Shown here piece after piece: positions 40,992-48,964 of a DNA stretch of 64,000 nucleotides. The notes below the pieces were generated by a model. The model was not told the origin of the DNA. It did not search any database and saw only the letters and a program-made list of their open reading frames with translations. Within the stretch, counting starts at the first letter, position 1. Each line of letters opens with the position of its first letter. A program made the position numbers and the translations under genes. This DNA is from Halobacterium noricense (lineage in GTDB: Archaea; Halobacteriota; Halobacteria; Halobacteriales; Halobacteriaceae). The stretch spans positions 744,001 to 808,000 of the forward strand of contig NZ_CP089468.1 in assembly GCF_021233435.1 (NCBI RefSeq). The letters run 5' to 3'.

Positions 40992-42718
40992 TGTGTAATC
41001 TCCGTCAAGTCGAGTCGGTCGAGCGTCGCCTCGGTCGGGACGCCCTCGCTGTCCCAGCCGCGGGCGTCGTAGTACGCGTCCAGCATCGCGTCGAATTGCT
41101 CCCGGTCGACGGCCGCGCCCTCCGCAGGGCCGTCCGGCAGCGGGACGGTCATCGCTTCGGGGAGCGCGTCGTCCTGTCGGTCGTGGCCCTCGCGGACGTT
41201 GAACAGCCGCGTGAGGTTCCAGGCGCGCTCGCCGAGGTCGGCCAGCGACTCCGTGGTGGCGTCCACGCCGATCGCGCGCAGCCAGCGCGCGCCCTGTTCG
41301 GGTGCGGCTTCGCCCGCGAAGTCGTCGGCGACCAGACACCAGCGCGCGCTGCGGGCGTTCTGCTCGCTGACGACCGCACGCACGCGGTCCGCGTCGCTCC
41401 ACGACTCGGCGGCGACCGCGGCCTCCTCGATGGGGCGGGCGCGCCGGTGGCACGCGCCGCGGTCGCTGGTCGCGTACGCGAGCGCCATCGCGGGGGCCGC
41501 TCGCGGGTCGTACGTCGGGAGTTCCATCGCCTTCACCGCGGGAATCAGTTGGTCGAAGCCGAGCCGGTCGGCGGCCGCGACGACGCCGTCAGCGAGCCCA
41601 TCCCCGAGGGCCGTCTCCCGCGTGGCGACCTCGCGGATGAGCCGCCGCGCGCCCTCGGGGTCGCCGAAGTCGACGTCCCTGTCGAGGGCACCGCGCTCGC
41701 TCGCTCGGGCGGCGAACGCGACCGCGCTCCCGGCGCTGATGACGTCCACGCCGAGGCGGTCGCAGAGCCCGCCGAGTTCCGCGATCGCGTCGAAGTCGCT
41801 GATGCCGAGGCCGGCACCCAGCGTGATGGATGCCGCGCCCCGCGGCACCGTCTCGCCGTCGCCGTCGGGCACGCGGAACCCGCCCGGCACGGCCTCGCCG
41901 GGTCGCTCTCGCCCGACGCTGGCTTCGCGGACGGCCTCGATGCCGATGTCCTCGGCACCGTCGAACGTCCCCGACTGCCAGCCCCGCGTTGGAAGCGCGC
42001 CGACTTCGTCCGCGAAGTCGACGGATTCGAGGGTCTCGCTGGCGGCTTGCCAGCGCCCGACCTCCGCGTCCGCGAACTCCTCGTCTGCGGCTTCGAGTTC
42101 TGACGGCGTCTCGGGCGCGTCGCCGCGTGCGACGACGGCCTTCAGCCCTTTCGCGCCCATCACGGTGCCCGCGCCGCCGCGGCCCGCGTGGTGGTCGCCG
42201 CCGTCCGTCGCGACCGTCGCGAACCGAACGCCGTGCTCGCCCGCGGGGCCGACGCACGCGACCGCCGCGTCCGGATACTGGGCGTCCGTCTCGGCGGCGT
42301 CCATGCCCGCGAGCTCGGGCGCGTCCTCGATGCGCGCGGTGCCGTCTTCGACGACGAGCACGCCCGGCTCGTCGCGCTCGCCCTCGACGAGCACGAGCAG
42401 ACAATCAGCGAGACTGCCCGCGAGCCGCGCGGCGAAGTCGCCGCCGGCGTAGGAATCCAGAAAGGCGTCCGTGAGCGGGGACTTCGTCACGACCGCGAAC
42501 CGGGGTTCGCCGGGCGCACGCCCGGTCAGCGGGCCGACCGCGAACGCGAGCAGATTCTCGGGGCCGAGCGGGTCGACGCCCGCGTCGGTGTCCGCGAGCA
42601 AGTAGCGCGCGGCGAGGCCCTTCCCGCCGACGTAGCGCCGTCGCCACTCGGGCGGAATCGCCTCGCGCGACACGGTCCCCGAACCGAGCCGCACGCGCAA
42701 CACGTGGTCCCCGACCAT
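40988..42718 (-). CDS. aldehyde ferredoxin oxidoreductase homologue lacking the CxxCxxxC motif
   Basis: A 576-residue member of the AOR family of tungsten enzymes. The N-terminal pterin domain is recognisable (YVGGKGLAARYLL, GPLTGRAPG). The helical domains carry AELGGLCDRLGVDVISAG and NLTRLFNVREGHDRQDD. The three cysteines that hold the 4Fe-4S cluster (CxxCxxxC after the GWQSGTF region) are absent: the corresponding stretch reads ERPGEAVPGGF. The fourth Cys (RWCLVAD) remains. The enzyme may work without the cluster or have changed function. ATG 42718. Confidence 0.85.
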   Translation of the reverse strand: MVGDHVLRVRLGSGTVSREAIPPEWRRRYVGGKGLAARYLLADTDAGVDPLGPENLLAFAVGPLTGRAPGEPRFAVVTKSPLTDAFLDSYAGGDFAARLAGSLADCLLVLVEGERDEPGVLVVEDGTARIEDAPELAGMDAAETDAQYPDAAVACVGPAGEHGVRFATVATDGGDHHAGRGGAGTVMGAKGLKAVVARGDAPETPSELEAADEEFADAEVGRWQAASETLESVDFADEVGALPTRGWQSGTFDGAEDIGIEAVREASVGRERPGEAVPGGFRVPDGDGETVPRGAASITLGAGLGISDFDAIAELGGLCDRLGVDVISAGSAVAFAARASERGALDRDVDFGDPEGARRLIREVATRETALGDGLADGVVAAADRLGFDQLIPAVKAMELPTYDPRAAPAMALAYATSDRGACHRRARPIEEAAVAAESWSDADRVRAVVSEQNARSARWCLVADDFAGEAAPEQGARWLRAIGVDATTESLADLGERAWNLTRLFNVREGHDRQDDALPEAMTVPLPDGPAEGAAVDREQFDAMLDAYYDARGWDSEGVPTEATLDRLDLTEITQ

Positions 42719-42796
42719 GCCCGAAGGCAACGGTTGCGCGGGGTTAAGCGTTGCCGCTCCGGAGCGTTCAAGCGACTGGCGCGCCGACGTTCCCCC

Positions 42797-43414
42797 GTGC
42801 GCTCAGCAGTCGTGCTTGCGGGCGGCCGCTCGACACGCTACGGCGACGGCGACAAGGCGCTGGCCGACCTCGCCGGGATGCCGATGCTGCGCCGGGTCGC
42901 CGACCGCCTCGCCAACGTCACCGACGAACTAGTCGTGAATTGCCGCGACGACCAGCGAAGTGCTCACCGCGACGCCCTCGACGGCTACCCGAACCCCGTG
43001 CGCGTCGCGGAGGACCCGGAACCCGACGAGGGCCCGATGGCGGGCATCGCCGCGGGCCTCCGCGAAGCAAGCGGCGAGTACGCGCTCGTCGTCGCTTGCG
43101 ACATGCCGTTCGTCGACCCGGCCGTCGTCGACCTCCTCTTCGACCGCGCCGCCGGCCACGACGCCGCCGTCCCCGAGATGGACGACGGCTGGTACCAGAC
43201 GACGCAAGCAGTCTACCGCGCTGACGCGATGGCCGCGGCCTGCGCGGACGCCCTCGACCGCGGCGACCGCAAGATTCTCGCGCCCCTCGAATCGCTGGAC
43301 TGGGTCGCCGTCCCCGAGAGCGACGTGGCTGCCGCTGGCGACCTCGAATCCTTCGAGAACCTCAACACGCGCGAAGCCGTCGAAGACGCGGCCGGGCGGT
43401 TCGCCCCGCAGTAG
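42797..43414 (+). CDS. mobA: molybdenum cofactor guanylyltransferase MobA
   Basis: A 205-residue enzyme that adds GMP to molybdopterin to make the MGD cofactor used by DMSO-reductase-family enzymes such as the formate dehydrogenase-type complex nearby. Motifs: VLAGGRSTRYGDGDKAL for nucleotide binding, VACDMPFVDP and the C-terminal NLNTREAVE. The GTG start 42797 places the glycine loop normally. It is divergent from the AOR homologue with a 78-base spacer. Confidence 0.9.
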   Translation: MRSAVVLAGGRSTRYGDGDKALADLAGMPMLRRVADRLANVTDELVVNCRDDQRSAHRDALDGYPNPVRVAEDPEPDEGPMAGIAAGLREASGEYALVVACDMPFVDPAVVDLLFDRAAGHDAAVPEMDDGWYQTTQAVYRADAMAAACADALDRGDRKILAPLESLDWVAVPESDVAAAGDLESFENLNTREAVEDAAGRFAPQ

Positions 43415-43462
43415 CGTTGCGTGGTTTCCTGCGAGAATTGTCTCGACTGAATCGGTACGTAG

Positions 43463-43526
43463 GGATGCCTACCTAACGGCTGTTTCAGCGGGGAGTTGTC
43501 GAGACAATAGGAGTTCAACAAAGCTA
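43463..43526. repeat. left arm of a ~60-base inverted repeat
   Basis: The core CCTACCTAACGGCTGTTTCAG at 43468-43488, plus GGGG after one mismatch, is repeated in reverse orientation at 45577-45602. Similarity continues inwards with gaps to about 43526 (GGAGTTCAACAAAGC here against GGATTTCAATAGAGC on the other arm). The arm also contains ATTGTCTCGAC-like palindromic sequence shared with 43438-43448. It has the look of an insertion-sequence end. Confidence 0.85.
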
Positions 43527-43910
43527 TCCCAGACACTATCGTATCCGGTCTCGTTACGTCCCTCCTCCTGGCCGTTGGTCGGCGACACCAGATACTGTCT
43601 TGCTTGTTCACCATGTGCTGGCAACCGGCGTAACGGTTACCCTTCTCGTCTTGCTCCCCCAGGCATGAGCCTTCTTAACTGAAAATCAGTCAGACGGACA
43701 ACAGACAGTAGCTGGAGAGTAGTAGTTTGACTTTGTATTCAGTACGTGACGACAGCAGTAGTCCCGACCTCGAATCAGCAGGGTCGTTGCGCCGGTAGTA
43801 GAGAGTCCCCACTCCTCTAGCTAGAACCGGTGTTAAAGAGACATCTCAGTTCGTTCACTTTTATCGCCAGGATTTCACCAATTTCTCAATAGGCTAAAAT
43901 GGTAGAAAAG

Positions 43911-43916
43911 TATATA
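43911..43916 (+). promoter_or_regulatory. TATA box of the Tat-exported island protein
   Basis: TATATA in the context AAAAGTATATACTAAAC is centred about 25 bases before ATG 43939, an ideal leaderless archaeal promoter. Confidence 0.65.
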
Positions 43917-43938
43917 CTAAACTGGTTTAATACTGCTA

Positions 43939-45045
43939 ATGCGTATGAAAGACCAAACAGATGGAGCTAGTTCAGAATTAGATAGCTCACGACGACGGAA
44001 TATTATGAAATCCGTCCTCTCAGGTACGGCTATCTCACTTGGTGGTGGATCGATAATCTCAGGAGATGCCCTCGCTGCTCAAGCATCAGACGAATACGAA
44101 GAGAAAGATTTCGCTGCCGAAAATAGGGATTCACATTCCTACTCGGCCCCTGATAACATCTATGCAACTCAATATAAGACCCAGATTGGAGGGGCGTTCG
44201 GGTACAGACAATCCAGTAAAAATAATGTCGGGAACTGGGTTCACCGATTCGGTGCCGCACTTGACGCCAAGCACTTTGTTCGAGATGATGGCCAATCAGA
44301 ATGGGAGCAGTTTGAAGGCATTAAAGAGATGGAAATTGAACTGATGGAAACGGGGGATAGCGGAAACAATCCCTCGATGAATACTCCGGCAGGAGGGTTT
44401 AAAGTTGGTGCAAGTCCAAACCCCGAACATAATACTAGCGCAGATTATACTGACGCGGTATACACACTAGCTAAATCTGCAATTGCAGCGGCAAACCCCG
44501 GGGCAAATGCCGCCATAATAGCTTCTGACGTTCTTAACTCGGCATTATCAGCGAGCTCTGGTACATACGATAATACTCAAGTATATACATGGACGTTCAA
44601 CTCAAATAACACTAAACAGAAGGCAAATGCCCACTGCCTTTGGAATATTGAAGATCCAGACAGTGATACAGCCAAGTGCAACGTCTCCTTGCGGGCGTAT
44701 GACGGAACGAACTATAATACCTGGGCTCAACTAACGACAGATATCACAGTACATAGCGGTGATAGTGATTCTGGAGAGATTCCAGATCCGTCACCATGGC
44801 CGACCCAACAGACGATAAACTCAGAGCAAGAACCAAAGGACCCACCTGTTCCAGATGACCACGTTATCGAAAAACGCCATACGGAAATCTCCCGAAGCGA
44901 AGGGATGGAAAGCCCAGTAACGGTTCCAGCAGCGGACCTCTCTGAACAGAATACCCCTGCACACATAGAATCGGATGAAGAGGTTACTATCATGGAGTTC
45001 CCCATAGAGACACGTATTAGCGCATATGCTGGCTATGTTGAGTAA
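43939..45045 (+). CDS. Tat-exported AT-rich protein, candidate halocin-like toxin
   Basis: A 368-residue precursor. A Tat-type signal (SSRRRNIMKSVLSGTAISLGGGS, about 16-40) ends near DALAAQ. The mature part is polar, with a hydrophobic helical segment (about 170-200: YTLAKSAIAAANPGANAAIIASDVL) and two cysteines (NAHC and TAKC). From memory, halocin H4 precursors share this layout: Tat signal, a DYT-x-LA/ALNPA hydrophobic middle and a Cys pair. I could not align them. Base composition is far more AT-rich than the chromosome. Function otherwise unknown. Confidence 0.75.
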   Translation: MRMKDQTDGASSELDSSRRRNIMKSVLSGTAISLGGGSIISGDALAAQASDEYEEKDFAAENRDSHSYSAPDNIYATQYKTQIGGAFGYRQSSKNNVGNWVHRFGAALDAKHFVRDDGQSEWEQFEGIKEMEIELMETGDSGNNPSMNTPAGGFKVGASPNPEHNTSADYTDAVYTLAKSAIAAANPGANAAIIASDVLNSALSASSGTYDNTQVYTWTFNSNNTKQKANAHCLWNIEDPDSDTAKCNVSLRAYDGTNYNTWAQLTTDITVHSGDSDSGEIPDPSPWPTQQTINSEQEPKDPPVPDDHVIEKRHTEISRSEGMESPVTVPAADLSEQNTPAHIESDEEVTIMEFPIETRISAYAGYVE

Positions 45046-45075
45046 GCAAAATATCGTAACGGTATTAAAAACCAC

Positions 45076-45540
45076 ATGAATAAATCCCGCCGCGAGCTGC
45101 TGTCGATGGTCGCTGCAGGGACACTCTCATTCAGCGGCTGCACAGCGCTCGAATCCGCCCCCCCAGGTGTCGCCATCGAGGCGATCTCATTCTCGAACTT
45201 TTCCGCCAACAACCACACAATCGAGTATCAACTCGCACGCGACGACCAAGTGGTGGTCGACGCGAGCGTGACACTGAACGCAGAACGGACAGACAGTAAC
45301 GGCGACGACGAGTACTACGCCAACAAAATCGTCGAGCACGAAGAACTCCACCAGCAAGCGGTCTACACGATGCGCTGCCGGCTAGCCGACGACGAGGAGT
45401 GGCGCCACGAATTCACCTTCAACGGCGAGTCGTACACCTGCCTGAAACTCTCTATTGACGTCAACGACCACGAGAGTATGGCCGTCCTGACCGGCGAAGT
45501 GCCCGCAGAGAGGTGTTCCGCGCTAACCACTACTGATTAG
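45076..45540 (+). CDS. small Tat lipoprotein, candidate immunity partner
   Basis: A 154-residue surface lipoprotein: SRRELLSMVAAGTLSFSGC is a Tat signal with lipobox Cys at about 23. The mature domain is a compact beta-sandwich-like sequence (NHTIEYQLARDDQVVVDASVTL, then EWRHEFTFNGESYTC). It starts 30 bases after the stop of the exported AT-rich protein and ends right at the right inverted repeat. A membrane-anchored partner beside a secreted toxin would suit immunity, but this is inference only. Confidence 0.75.
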   Translation: MNKSRRELLSMVAAGTLSFSGCTALESAPPGVAIEAISFSNFSANNHTIEYQLARDDQVVVDASVTLNAERTDSNGDDEYYANKIVEHEELHQQAVYTMRCRLADDEEWRHEFTFNGESYTCLKLSIDVNDHESMAVLTGEVPAERCSALTTTD

Positions 45541-45606
45541 CTGGCTCTATTGAAATCCTATTTTCTTGGCAATTTCCCCCACTGAAACAGCCGTTAGGTA
45601 GGTGAG
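45541..45606. repeat. right arm of the ~60-base inverted repeat
   Basis: The reverse complement matches the left arm at 43463-43526: 26 bases with one mismatch at 45577-45602, and weaker similarity back to 45543 (GGCTCTATTGAAATCC). It begins directly after the lipoprotein stop. Together the arms delimit a 2.1-kb insert. No target duplication is visible outside them. Confidence 0.85.
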
Positions 45607-45705
45607 CCAATTTATCTCTGTAGATTCTACCAGATTTCGTTGACGTTCACACGCTTCTGCTGAATACGGGGCGCTTGCCGAACGAAGAAATTGGACTCGC
45701 GACGA

Positions 45706-46425
45706 CTAGACGACGGTCTTCACCGGGTCGTCGGCTTTCAGCGACGTGACGACGACGCGGGGCACGTCCACGCGGTCGTGGACGCCCTCGGCGATTTCCG
45801 TGGCGGTTTGGACGAGCGCGGCGTCGTCGGCCATGTTCACGAGCGGAATCGCGGTCGCGTCCTCGGGAACGTCTCTCATCCCGCCTTCGGGGTGGGCGAG
45901 CACGCGTGCGACGTCTTCGGGGCGAATCTCGTCGCCGACCGCGAGGTCCGTGAGGTCGGCGACGCGCTCGGGTCGGTGGGCGACGGCCTCCGAGAGCGGT
46001 TCGCCGACCGCACGCACGCTCGCAATCGGCACCACGACGTCCGCACAGGCCGGAATCTGGGGTTCGTGCTCGCCCGGCGCTTTCAGCCGACGGGTGCGCG
46101 CGCCGTCGGCTTTCACGAGGACGGCGTTCGCGCCGGCATCCGAGATGCTCGCGATTCGCTCGCGCTCGTAGCCGCGGTAGCGGTCCTCGCGCTCGCGCTC
46201 GGGCACCACGCCGAGCGGCCACTCGGTCGCTTCGTGGACGACGGCGGCCGGGTCGTCCGTGACGACGACCCGGGAGACGTGTTCGTCGAAAATCGGGATG
46301 CGGACGGTCGCGGTGACGACCGCGCGGTCGACCCGTTCGGCGAGCGCGTACAAGAGCGACTTCTTCCCGCCCGCCCCGACCGCGCAGACGACTCCCTCGG
46401 CGTCGACGGCGTCAGCGAGCGCCAT
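45706..46425 (-). CDS. yqeC: YqeC-type molybdenum hydroxylase accessory protein
   Basis: A 239-residue P-loop-like protein with CAVGAGGKKSLLYALA near the N-terminus, VLVKADGARTRRLKAPGEHEP in the middle and a C-terminal domain with HPEGGMRDVPEDA. This is the pattern of YqeC, linked by context in bacteria to selenium- or molybdenum-dependent hydroxylases. Its biochemical role is not settled. The start is directly adjacent to the PadR gene stop on the same strand. Confidence 0.85.
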   Translation of the reverse strand: MALADAVDAEGVVCAVGAGGKKSLLYALAERVDRAVVTATVRIPIFDEHVSRVVVTDDPAAVVHEATEWPLGVVPEREREDRYRGYERERIASISDAGANAVLVKADGARTRRLKAPGEHEPQIPACADVVVPIASVRAVGEPLSEAVAHRPERVADLTDLAVGDEIRPEDVARVLAHPEGGMRDVPEDATAIPLVNMADDAALVQTATEIAEGVHDRVDVPRVVVTSLKADDPVKTVV

Positions 46426-46743
46426 TCAGTTGGCGAGCAGCAGGTGGTCGTCGTCGAGCTCCTTGACGGCGTCCCGGACGTAGCGGTTCTCCCACTTGCG
46501 GCGCGCGCGGAGTTCGCGGTCGCCACGCGTCGTGACCTCGTACTCGTTGGTGCGCTCGTCGCGCTGCCCCTTCTCGATGAGCCCCTTCTCGACGAGCGTG
46601 TCGAGGTTGGGGTAGAGGCGGCCGTGGTTGATGTCCGACTCGTAGTACTGTTCGAGTTCGTCCTTGATGTCGAGCCCGTTGGGGTCTTCGAGGCCCGCCG
46701 TCACGACGAGGAGGTCGCGCTGGAAGCCAGTGAGGTCGTCCAT
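46426..46743 (-). CDS. PadR family transcriptional regulator
   Basis: A 105-residue winged-helix protein: FQRDLLVVTAGLEDPNGLDIKDELE, then HGRLYPNLDTLVEKGLIEKG, the classical PadR pattern, and a basic helical C-terminus for dimerisation. ATG 46743 is the family start. It lies directly upstream of yqeC with no gap, so it probably shares a transcript and may control it. Confidence 0.9.
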   Translation of the reverse strand: MDDLTGFQRDLLVVTAGLEDPNGLDIKDELEQYYESDINHGRLYPNLDTLVEKGLIEKGQRDERTNEYEVTTRGDRELRARRKWENRYVRDAVKELDDDHLLLAN

Positions 46744-46824
46744 GGTTCTGGTTGCAGCGAGGTCCGGTATCGTATTAAGTTCGGTGGCCACTCCGTCTCG
46801 GGAAAACACGCGCGAGCGGCCGGC

Positions 46825-47541
46825 TCAGGCCTCGACGCGCGGCGGCGTCAGGAGGTCCGAGTCGGCGAGCGCAGCGCACGCGCCGGCGATGGCGAGCACG
46901 CGGTCGGGCGTGAAGACGTCCGGCTCGTGGGCTTCCGCATCGATGATGCCGACGACGTCGCCGTCCGCGAGGATGGGACAGCAGAACTCGCTCTGGACGC
47001 TGTCGTCGCACTCGTAATACGGGCCGTCGTAGTCGCCGACGTCCTCGACGAGCACGGCTTCGCCCGTGAGCCCGACGGTGGCGTTGTTCGAGCGTTCGGC
47101 GAACGACTCGGTGAGCGGGAACTCCGCGCGGGAGTGCTCGCCGACGTACGCCTCCTTGACGAGCACTTCCTCGCCGTCGGGGTTGGTGGCGCGGCGGTAG
47201 ACGCCGAGCCAGTCGGGGTTGGTCTCCTCGGCGAGCCGGCGCACCGTCTCGTCGAGCGCGACCAGGCGCGCGGTGTTGGGGTGGTCGCGGAGGCGTTCGG
47301 GCTCGTACTCCAGCCCGCAGATGGGCGCGAGGTTGTACAGTTCGTCCGCGAGGCCCACACCACAGGTACCATCCGGCCCGAGTTCGGGGACGGGGTAGAC
47401 GTAGCAGTCCTCGACGGTGTCGGCGTCGACGGTCGCGTGTGGCGGGCGGGCGACGAGCGCCGCGCCGCGTTCGGCGGCGTTCGTCGCGTGGTCGGTGTAC
47501 TCCGGGAGGTCCACGGCCCGGAGGTAGGACTCGTGGTTCAT
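46825..47541 (-). CDS. GAF domain protein
   Basis: A 238-residue soluble protein. Residues about 85-232 form a GAF-like fold (WLGVYRRATN, LVKEAYVGEHSRAEFPLTE, FCCPILADGDVVGIIDAEA). Cysteines at C46, C60, C75, C178 and the pair C187/C188 could bind a metal or sense redox state. ATG 47541. Probably a small-molecule or redox sensor; no output domain. Confidence 0.8.
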   Translation of the reverse strand: MNHESYLRAVDLPEYTDHATNAAERGAALVARPPHATVDADTVEDCYVYPVPELGPDGTCGVGLADELYNLAPICGLEYEPERLRDHPNTARLVALDETVRRLAEETNPDWLGVYRRATNPDGEEVLVKEAYVGEHSRAEFPLTESFAERSNNATVGLTGEAVLVEDVGDYDGPYYECDDSVQSEFCCPILADGDVVGIIDAEAHEPDVFTPDRVLAIAGACAALADSDLLTPPRVEA

Positions 47542-47576
47542 ACTGTGACGTTCGTCGCGGGGACGTATATGGCCGT

Positions 47577-47831
47577 TCACTCTGGCAAGACGCCGGCGTC
47601 GAGCGCGCGCTCCCCGGGCTCGGTGATGCGGTAGACGACCTCCCCGGTGACGGGTTCGACGAGATCGCGTTCGGCGAGCGCCGCGAAGCGGGTCTCGACG
47701 TACGGCGTGTGCATCCCGATGCGGTTCGCGACGATGGCGGGGTACTCGGCGCTGCGGCCCGCGAGGAACGTCAGAATGGCGACGTCTGCGGGACGGCTCC
47801 ACGCTGGTCGGCCCGGCGTTGCCTCGTGCAT
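47577..47831 (-). CDS. small winged-helix regulator (phage PhiH1 repressor-like)
   Basis: An 84-residue protein with DVAILTFLAGRSAEYPAIVANRIGMHTPYVETRFAALAERDLVEPV, the pattern of haloarchaeal PhiH1-repressor-type winged helices, and a wing VVYRITEPGERALDAG. A 35-base gap separates it from the GAF gene on the same strand. Target unknown. Confidence 0.85.
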   Translation of the reverse strand: MHEATPGRPAWSRPADVAILTFLAGRSAEYPAIVANRIGMHTPYVETRFAALAERDLVEPVTGEVVYRITEPGERALDAGVLPE

Positions 47832-47889
47832 ACTAAATCATGAGCCATGCTACCACATAACACTGTCGTCGAACGGGACCCAGCTCCGC

Positions 47890-48117
47890 TCACGTCGTGA
47901 CGACGGTGACAGCGCCGTCGAGTGCGTCGTCGACGGTGTAGTTGACGTCGAGGCTCGGGACGCTCATCATCGACTCGCGGCGCTCGGCGTACTCGTCGTC
48001 GGTCGTCACGTGGACCAACACGAGTTCCGCGTCGACGCCCGCGGCGAGTTCGCCGGCTTCTTCGACGAGGGATTTCGCGGAGTCGGAGGCTTCCACGACG
48101 GCGATGGCGCGTTCCAT
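47890..48117 (-). CDS. short universal stress protein-like (half-length)
   Basis: A 75-residue frame beginning MERAIAVVEASDSAKSLVEEAGELAAGVDAELVLVHV, the first beta-alpha-beta of a UspA fold. Normal Usp proteins have about 140 residues and end with a GxxG-x9-GS ATP site, which is missing. The frame stops after VTVVTT. It is either a natural half-size variant that dimerises or a truncated gene. Confidence 0.65.
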   Translation of the reverse strand: MERAIAVVEASDSAKSLVEEAGELAAGVDAELVLVHVTTDDEYAERRESMMSVPSLDVNYTVDDALDGAVTVVTT

Positions 48118-48217
48118 GTTCCACCGCCGTCGTCGTCCCACCATAAATCTCGCGGGCCCTCGCGGGTTGGCACACACCAGCCGAACGCATTTGTACCAGG
48201 GGTGGAACGGTCGGAGT

Positions 48218-48922
48218 ATGAGCCTCCGCGAGGTGGTTGCGACGGTCCGGGGGCGCGAGAAGACGCTCACGGTGTACACGGAACCCGGGACGGACGTCGT
48301 GCCCGAACTCCGGGAGTACTTCGTGTCCCAGAACGTCGCCATCGAGGAAGCCGACGCCGGCAGCGACCCCGAGCACGCGGTGCTGTCCGACGACGGCGAG
48401 TTCCTCACCGCAGTCGGCATCGACGCGCTCCGCTCCCTGACCCACGGGAGTCCGCGGTCGGTCGGCGAGGACGCCGCGTACGGCCGCCTGCTCTCGCACC
48501 TCGACCGCACCACGTTCACGTCGTACAACCACCGCCAGATGCTGGAAGCCTCCCGCGAAATCGAGGACCGCGCGTGGCGCACGGGCGACGGGCGGCTGTT
48601 CGCGGGCTTCCAGCGGCTGTCGAACTTCGCGGGCGAACGCGGCACCTACGAGCGCCTCGCCAGCACCGACCTCGACGTCCACGTCTACGGCGTCCCCGAC
48701 GACACCGTGGACGTGCCAGAGGACGTGACCTTCCACGGCAGCGCAATTCCGGACGTCGCGTCGCTGTGGTTCGTGGTCTTCGACGGCAGCGACGACCCAC
48801 AGCAGGCGTGCGCACTGCTCGCCGAGGAACACAGCGACGGGTTCTACGGCTTCTGGACGTACGACACGAGCCTCGTCGACGACGCGTTGGACGCGCTCGG
48901 CGCTGCGCGGCGGTCGGCCTGA
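48218..48922 (+). CDS. DICT sensory domain protein
   Basis: A 234-residue soluble protein. The C-terminal half (about 100-230) matches the DICT domain often tied to light or two-component sensing (TFTSYNHRQMLEASREIEDRAWR, RLFAGFQRLSNF, DGFYGFWTYDTSLV). The N-terminal 100 residues are an alpha/beta region (LTVYTEPGTDVVPELREYF). ATG 48218. It is 43 bases upstream of the amidohydrolase but has its own spacing and may be independent. Confidence 0.85.
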   Translation: MSLREVVATVRGREKTLTVYTEPGTDVVPELREYFVSQNVAIEEADAGSDPEHAVLSDDGEFLTAVGIDALRSLTHGSPRSVGEDAAYGRLLSHLDRTTFTSYNHRQMLEASREIEDRAWRTGDGRLFAGFQRLSNFAGERGTYERLASTDLDVHVYGVPDDTVDVPEDVTFHGSAIPDVASLWFVVFDGSDDPQQACALLAEEHSDGFYGFWTYDTSLVDDALDALGAARRSA

Positions 48923-48964
48923 ACGGAGGGTAACGCTTTCCCGGTGGCGCGCGAACCCCCAGTC

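Larger units (their letters stand above)
43415..43938. other. non-coding, AT-shifting flank of the insert
   Basis: It contains the left inverted-repeat arm and an 11-base inverted pair ATTGTCTCGAC / GTCGAGACAAT (43438-43448 and 43498-43508). It then becomes progressively AT-rich up to the promoter of the 43939 gene. I see no credible gene in it. Confidence 0.6.

Noticed and set aside
43213-43614. Minus-strand open frame overlapping the end of mobA and the left inverted repeat
   Set aside because: It overlaps mobA in antisense, lacks transposase motifs, and is probably the inverted-repeat sequence read by chance.
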